From: Protula sp. h YS-2021 | Taxonomy: Eukaryota > Annelida > Polychaeta > Sabellida > Serpulidae | DNA length: 64,000 nucleotides | Assembly: GCA_949752745.1 (NCBI GenBank) | Contig: OX457024.1 | Location: 106,293,692 to 106,357,691 of the forward strand | Direction: 5' to 3' | In this document: one piece after another, positions 58,403 through 64,000 of the stretch | Numbering within the stretch: the stretch's first letter is position 1 | Layout: each line of letters starts with the position of its first letter | Program-made: the position numbers and the translations under genes | The notes under the pieces: generated by a model | Seen by the model: the letters and a program-made list of their open reading frames with translations, nothing else | Told to the model about the DNA's origin: nothing | Database searches by the model: none

Positions 58403-59222
58403 TGTTCACTTTTCTTCTACAAAATATTCTCTCAAATAATCCACCACGCGAAAGCACACCCCTACATCAGTACAAACTAATTAAAATGCAGAAGTAAAAT
58501 AAAAAAATCCTCTGCGTCTTCTATTTCAGTTTCATAACACTGTTCAATAAACCTTTGTGTAGTTCAATTCTGTTAAGGTTGTGGTGTACAAAGTCCCAAC
58601 AGGTATCTAAGTCCCAAAGCTCTTCTTTCTCGAATCCAAAGCGAGTTAATTCATCAATCATAAAATCTACATGTATCTGTATGAAAATAATATCCATGTT
58701 CACAATAAACAAATCTTTACTGCTTAGTCCGAACAGATTACATATGATTATGCACCTTAGCCAATAAGAAAGCTCTGAAAACACAAAGTCAGTATGGTAC
58801 ACTTGGAAGACATCATCCAATATCTCAATACATCTGTGAAGAAGGGATTGAGATGCTGACATTGTTCACTTTTCTTCTATAAAATATTCTCTCAAATAAT
58901 CCACCACGCGAAAGCACACCCCTACATCAGTACAAACTAATTAAAATGCAGAAGTAAAATAAAAAAATCCTCTGCGTCTTCTATTTCAGTTTCATAACAC
59001 TGTTCAATAAACCTTTGTGTAGTTCAATTCTGTTAAGGTTGTGGTGTACAAAGTCCCAACAGGTATGTAAGTCCCAAAGCTCTTCTTTCTCGAATCCAAA
59101 GCGAGTTAATTCATCAATCATAAAATCTACATGTATCTGTATGAAAATAATATCCATGTTCACAATAAACAAATCTTTACTGCTTAGTCCGAACAGATTA
59201 CATATGATTATGCACCTTACCC
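58315..59222. repeat. Recent tandem duplication, about 460 bp, two copies
   Basis: 58315-58775 and 58776-59222 are almost identical (for example tctatgaagaagggattgac versus tctgtgaagaagggattgag). Each contains the first part of the paralogue A/B homologue and a homologue of the SINE-interrupted gene. Confidence 0.92.
58981..59172 (-). pseudogene. Homologue of the SINE-interrupted Polinton gene (also at 58521-58712)
   Basis: MDIIFIQIHVDFMIDELT, CWDFVHHNLNRIELH and a stop after VMKLK match the first 58 residues of the gene at 27445. It occurs twice through the tandem duplication, with one difference (LHTC versus LDTC). Confidence 0.8.
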
Positions 59223-59247
59223 AAGAGTTCTTTTATCGTGTCACTTC

Positions 59248-59813
59248 TCAATACATTGACCATTTCTCTATATGCATCTCGCCAACCTTTACAGCGTCAC
59301 ATTTACCACAAAAGATTTCAGGTTCACATGATTTACAGTCAAATCTGTGGCAGTGACAATCATCATCTTTTACATATCCTTCAGCATCGCAATATGAACA
59401 TATTAATCCAAGCTGATTCTGCACATTTGCATTACTCAACTGCACTTCAGCCAGTTTTTCCGTGGTCAGATTAGTTGTTTTTATCTGTTTATGTTCAGTT
59501 AACTGGACTGCTGGCGCCCAGCCATGGCATTCCACACACGTCTCATCATGCAAAAGACTGGATGTTGATGATGACACCTCATGTAACACGCTGTTTATTT
59601 GTGGCATTACGTCCATCAGCGTTGCCCATTCCTTATCACTGAAGGTGATGTTGGAAGTATAATCTTGCCTTCGAATTCAGAGCTGACATAGCGCTTGTCG
59701 TTGAAAGTTAGCACTTCTAAACGCTTTGACTTTGTTAAATTGAGTTTGAAATTAATCATGCGCATCTTCATCAAGTTATCATTCACTCTCTTCCAGAGAG
59801 AAGCAGAAAGCAT
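59248..59813 (-). pseudogene. Relic of the tandem PC4-like/Cys-rich gene
   Basis: Two frames joined by a frameshift near 59616 match 26772-27419: SLWKRVNDNLMKM and KRYVSSEFEGK in the first, VQNQLGLICSYCDAEGYV and CHCHRFDCKSCEPEIFCGKC in the second. The Cys pattern is kept, supporting it as a real zinc-binding tail. Confidence 0.82.
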
Positions 59814-59979
59814 TGATCTTGAAATTAGCTATCACTGTTTGTTCCTCCAATTTAGTTACAAAGATAAATTGTTGCTGAGAAATCTGTTGAAGAAAGGCTT
59901 GTACTCATTCAAGTGCTGAAGAAATTATGTGCCGTTCAAAGCAACAGGTATGTCTTTTATATTCTTTTTATACAAACAA

Positions 59980-60089
59980 AGCGAAAATGTTCAGAATTGG
60001 CTAAATCTGTAAAATATGCAAAAATTACAAATTTCCACGACTGGGGAGGGAGCGGAGTCAGCGTCCAGTTTTCTCGTTTATCACCTACT
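59980..60089 (-). repeat. Satellite unit with AGTAGG motif, minus strand
   Basis: The minus strand reads AGTAGGTGATAAACGAG (from 60089), actggacgctgact, then a C-rich tract and ccaattctgaacattttcgc. It is colinear with 24555-24665, upstream of the intact Polinton, and is likewise upstream of the decayed one. Confidence 0.75.
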
Positions 60090-60099
60090 TATGTACAAT

Positions 60100-61436
60100 A
60101 AAGCTGGTTTTGAAATAGAAATAAGTGTTTCCTCTAGCGTACCGTCATTACTGCACGCATGGCGTTCCTAATTCAGTATATGGTTAACATATGTAATATT
60201 GCGTATATCATATAAATATGTGCACGCCAGCTGCGAGTACTTATACTGCCTGTTATTAGGCTTATGTCTCCTGATGTGCAACCCTCACGTAGAGATGAGG
60301 TTTGTGCTGAAATATCTCCATTACCCAGGATGCTCCTCCCAAATAATAAATAAGTGAATAAAAAATAAAATAAAGTACATAATAATAATAATAATATTAT
60401 CATTATGTTTGGTGGGGGAGGGGAATAAAGCTCGACGAAAGTCAGCGCTCGCGTTGTAAGACACACTCTATTCTTGTGTATTGTTTGTTTATTTGTTTAG
60501 TCATGTATGTAAATCACCATGAAGTACATATCTATGAGCCATTCTAATTCATAGCGGGGTATGTTTATTAAAACAAATCTTAATATAAAATAGTTAATAT
60601 TTATTAAAAGATAAAGTATTATAATTACTTGATATCATACCGAATAATATATCCTGAATGTTATAAATGTCCTTGAATCATAATTGTGGCTTTCCAGAGA
60701 ACTCTCCCAGACACATTATTTTCAACAACATACATACCTATACATGCCAACAAAAACACTTGCCAGCGGACCGGGTAACGAATATCAACAGAAGATAACA
60801 TGGGCTTCATAATAATAACGTATTATCTGCCAAAGGGAATAAAGGGATTGCTCATTATGGTAACCCCACTAACACCTGTCTATATACTATGTTGAATAAA
60901 TGTATAAATAAAACAAGATAAACAAATGAAGGATTATAATTACTCTTGTCATTATCCTAAACATCTGCTGGCATAAAGAATTGAATGCACAACAAACATT
61001 TTGTACAAGGAAATCGCACATACACTTTTTGTTAGTATATATGTTTTGTAATGAACAGGTAAACTCTTCTTACTGTTACAGCTTATGAAGCTTTATATAC
61101 ATGACGGATCAGTGATGTCACAAAGTCACTGATAGAAGTCACTTGTAGAAAATAAAATACATCAAACAAAAATACGACAACAAGTCACGGAAAAACCAAC
61201 AGGGGGGTACAATAAATGTGCAATTTATAAATAAGTATAATACTTTTGATATAAATTGAAGGTTTATATACCTATAAATACTGTCTTGATACAGCAAACC
61301 TCTCTGCTTCTTCAGGCACCGACCAGACTTCAACACGCGTTTCGATGATTAGGGTGCTACGAGCTCTGTCTGATCATTCCTAACTACCTCCAGGGTGGCA
61401 CGCTATATTTCACTATCTATCCACACTCATCTAGCT
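60100..61436. other. Gene-free AT-rich stretch
   Basis: No ORF with recognisable content. The last part may be 3' non-coding sequence of the retroelement to its right. Confidence 0.5.
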
Positions 61437-62144
61437 TCACAAGTAAACTCCCGTCGTATTCGTTTTGGTTTCGTCTCTTAATTCCATGTGTAAAGTTCCC
61501 ATGAAGTTTTTTCCCGTCCAATGGCTTATCCTGGTCCAGACAATTTGCTCTTTGGAGAGCCCGCTGGACCAGTAGATGTCTCCTGTGACTGCCTCCGCAA
61601 TTACAGTTCTTGCCTCTAGGAGTTTACGTCTATATGCAGGAACGTCTCTTTCTTTGGCTCTTATTATTTCCCTCATGACGTTGAGCTTCTCATTATCCCA
61701 AGATTGCTCAGCAGGTAATTTCTTCCCTAGTCTCTTGGCCGCACACGCTGTCGTCTGCTTACATATGTTCTCTGCAAGCCCGTCTGGGCCGTAGAACTTC
61801 GCCTTAATGAACTGGTACGCGTGTTCAGAGGACCGGAATCTGCGTTCAAACACTGTCACTTGGCATGGGTATAAATTATTTAGGACGTCGTCTTTGCCTT
61901 TAAATGATGTTACATCGGTTAATGGTGTGGTTAGGCGCATCGGACATCTTTCTGCTAGCGTCTGATGTTCGGTGGATCCGCAGACTTTGCAAATCTGACT
62001 CTCCCGAGCATCAGAAATCACGGGATGGGTTGGCTGTGTGGCTTCAGGGGAGTTTGGGGTTACTTCTGCTGTCGATCTTTCGCCTTTCCTTCTCCATATC
62101 CATAGCGATGAAGATTCCACTCTTTTCCCGGCTTCGTTAATCAC
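61437..62144 (-). CDS. Retroelement C-terminal segment: CCHC knuckle plus NADAR domain
   Basis: The open frame begins in the end of the endonuclease region (SSSLWIWRRKGER). A zinc knuckle (CKVCGSTEHQTLAERCP) follows, then a NADAR domain: SFKGKDDVLNNLYPC, FRSSEHAYQFIKAKFYG with the conserved Glu, AAKRLGKKL, a Trp-centred segment, TGDIYWSSGLS and GKNFMGTL. It was probably the C-terminal part of one long ORF with the upstream reverse transcriptase, now separated by stops. NADAR activity on ADP-ribosylated nucleic acid is known for family members; its role here is unknown. Confidence 0.85.
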   Translation of the reverse strand: MINEAGKRVESSSLWIWRRKGERSTAEVTPNSPEATQPTHPVISDARESQICKVCGSTEHQTLAERCPMRLTTPLTDVTSFKGKDDVLNNLYPCQVTVFERRFRSSEHAYQFIKAKFYGPDGLAENICKQTTACAAKRLGKKLPAEQSWDNEKLNVMREIIRAKERDVPAYRRKLLEARTVIAEAVTGDIYWSSGLSKEQIVWTRISHWTGKNFMGTLHMELRDETKTNTTGVYL

Positions 62145-64000
62145 GTTACGCCTTCCTTTGGCAACGATGCCTAATGTCTTCCACGTTCTCCATAGCGAAT
62201 TTTCTGGGTAGCATCGGCAGCCTACTTCAACAGGAAAGCATCATGTCTTCCAACCGTTTGCTCGGCACTGGTCGGTTAGCTCTGTGTACTTCAACATCTT
62301 TCTCTCGTAGGCCTCTTCAATCCTGTCTTCCCATGGAATGGTTAGCTCTATAATGACGCAAATTCGCTGCTTACTGGAGAAGAGTATGACATCTGGTCTT
62401 AAATTCGTCAAAGCAATTTCTTCAGTTTAAGGTCAGTTAGCAGCTTCCAGTCGTCCGCCATGGTGACTATCCAATTTGCTGTTTTGTTTGTACTTGGTCA
62501 TCTGATAGCTCCTCTGGTTACCCCTGACAAATGTGATGAATCTCGGCTTAGAACTGGCGGGCTTTCTCAGGCTTCCTGCTAGCTCCTCCAGCATCCGTTC
62601 ATGACGCCATTTATATTTTCTCCGGCTAGAGCTTTGCTGCATGAGCTCAGAACGTCCACATGCTTCACAAAATGGGTCATCTTTCAGTCCCCATATTGCT
62701 AGGTTGCTTGGCGTAGGCAACACGTCATATACTGACGCAATACCAAACTTCAAGCGGTAGCTCTCCATTTTCCACATGCCGCTCCAGGTTAACTTCCTGC
62801 CTGCGATACATTCCCATCTCGTCCAGCTTCCCTGTTCCCTTAGGCTCACTGCTTTTGCTTTCCTTGCTTCCTCTTCCTGGTTCCTTATTTTGGCTTAAAC
62901 CATTCCTCTTTGCTGGTCGTTTGATGCTTTGCTCCATTGGGAGCGAGTGATGCATCCTAGGCCCAAGCGGTTTCTAGTTACCGTCCCTACAATGGTGCCC
63001 TGTCTCAAACATGACTCAGCTTCCTCCAGGGATTCCTGAGCTTGCCATTTCTGTCCAGTCCTTACTTCCACTCCTGCCTCACAGACTTTCTCGTCCATGT
63101 TATCTCTAATGGTCATGGCTTGGCGTACTTTTGTCACATTGAATTCTTCCACCAGAGACGTCACGAGTAGCTGGAGCACGCTTCCTGTGCTATACAATGC
63201 TATACTTGTAAGGCTAAGGGGAACATTAAGTCACTTTCGAAGGTAGGTGCTTATCTTTCTTTCTATTTTCCCAACGGTAGATTGCGGGAAGTCGTACACA
63301 AAGAGTGGCCATATTAGTCTCGGCAATATTCCGTGTTGGTAACACACGCTTTGTATGCGCCAGGTAGTCCACTTTTCTGGACTTCCTTTAACCACTTCTC
63401 TATCTTCTCTCATCTGTACTATCTTTGTCTTTTCCTGTGTTGTTGAACCATTTGCCTAAACATTTGATCGGTTTTTCCTTCATTGTGGGTATCGCGTGGT
63501 CGTTTATCTTGAATGCCGAACTTGCTTCGGCTTGCCGTTCTTAATGACGAGACTTCTGGACTTAGTCGGCTTAAACTTCATCCGTGCCAAGGTAAAGATG
63601 GCGACCAGGTCGTCTAGCATCCAGCGCCCTTGATGGATAGTGCGTGTCATTACAGTCATGTCGTCCATGAAGGCTCTGGTGGGCGGCTGGACAGTTTCTT
63701 AAGCTGAGACAACACCCCTTGACTTGTTCTCTTTACTCTTTACAAGAAGGTTAACGGCCGCTGCAAATACAATCACCGATATAGTGCATCCCGTTATGAT
63801 CCCTATTTCAAGGTTTTGCCACGAGGTTGTATAATCCCCGACGGAGAAACGCATTTTTTAGTTCTCGTAGTACTTGTTTAGCATATTCCGTATCTTCGGA
63901 GGCACGTGGTAGTGCTCGAGGGTCAACTCAACCAGTTTATGGAGTATGGTTCCATAGGCATTTGTGAGATCTAGCCAAATAACTGCTAGCCCACCGTGGT
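62145..64000 (-). pseudogene. Degraded retroelement: reverse transcriptase and PD-(D/E)xK-like endonuclease, truncated by window edge
   Basis: The reverse transcriptase palm is visible as AVIWLDLTNAYG near 63960 and the catalytic FMDD (AFMDDMTVMT) near 63665. Then follow thumb and connection segments (YQHGILPRLIWPLFVY, LVEEFNVTKVRQAMT, WKMESYRLKFGIASVYDVLP). Near 62400 comes RPDVILFSS with VIIELTIPWEDR, a PD-(D/E)xK pattern as in restriction-like endonucleases. Several frameshifts and stops (for example near 62260, 62430, 62890 and 63230) break the frame. The 5' part lies outside the window. The exact clade is not determined. Confidence 0.8.

Larger units (their letters stand above)
56345..59815 (-). 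mobile_element. Decayed second Polinton, minus strand
   Basis: In order on the minus strand: homologue of the tandem PC4-like gene (59813-59248), two copies of the SINE-interrupted gene homologue, homologues of paralogue A/B, integrase, ATPase and the first third of the basic protein. NADAR, the Cys-cluster gene, capsid, protease and polymerase genes are missing. Stops and frameshifts break integrase and ATPase. The terminal repeats are not recognisable, though an AGTAGG-type satellite unit lies at 59980-60089. Confidence 0.88.

Overview
This is a piece of an animal nuclear genome: intron-rich, AT-rich, full of minisatellites and mobile elements. Three single-copy host genes give the lineage (a bilaterian invertebrate; a mollusc or another lophotrochozoan is my guess, which the sequence does not prove). 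Centlein (CNTLN, minus strand, N-terminal exons, 375-5189) and electron-transfer-flavoprotein alpha (ETFA, plus strand, complete in 10 exons, 8333-16481) lie head to head. A C3orf33-like gene (minus, 17353-20355, first exon not found) converges on ETFA. Their introns hold several short inverted-repeat elements. A hAT-type element with 8-bp target duplications lies at 22273-23371.

The centre is a complete Polinton/Maverick (polintovirus or adintovirus-like) provirus at 24787-43769, bounded by terminal inverted repeats and a perfect 6-bp target duplication (gttcaa). Plus strand, left to right: two tandem paralogues of unknown function, a tandem PC4-like protein with a Cys-rich tail, a small gene broken by a tRNA-derived SINE, a tiny membrane-type ORF, a NADAR-domain protein, a Cys-containing protein, a chromodomain integrase, a packaging ATPase, a small basic protein, an unknown virion-type protein, an acylated-looking small protein, the penton-like minor capsid, a pVI/pX-like protein, the major capsid protein and an adenain-like protease. 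Minus strand: the protein-primed family-B DNA polymerase followed by four small genes, at least one of them clearly PC4-like. The right end is non-coding, with a 10-copy 162-bp array and a 4-copy 100-bp array. The repertoire looks capable of replication, packaging and virion formation. One gene is interrupted by the SINE and every other ORF is open.

Directly to the right lies an unusual 8.3-kb element (43799-52109) built as an inverted dimer, with arms of about 3.6-3.8 kb around a centre of about 0.84 kb. It carries Polinton-like termini (AGTAGGG plus CRE/ETS-like arrays) but no polymerase, integrase or capsid genes, only two zinc-finger genes per arm. The left-arm genes are intact; both right-arm genes carry deletions. 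It sits inside GTTCAAC repeat arrays that belong to an older copy of its own family, and the Polinton inserted into the same kind of array. This nest of related non-autonomous and autonomous elements is the most novel part of the window.

Further right are a satellite-rich flank (52.6-53.1 kb), unremarkable AT-rich DNA, a (TA)n tract, a dUTPase-like relic, and a second, decayed Polinton on the minus strand (about 56345-59815) with broken ATPase and integrase. At the edge is a degraded minus-strand retroelement (61437-64000) with reverse transcriptase (FMDD), PD-(D/E)xK-like endonuclease, CCHC knuckle and a NADAR domain. NADAR domains thus occur in two unrelated mobile elements in one window.
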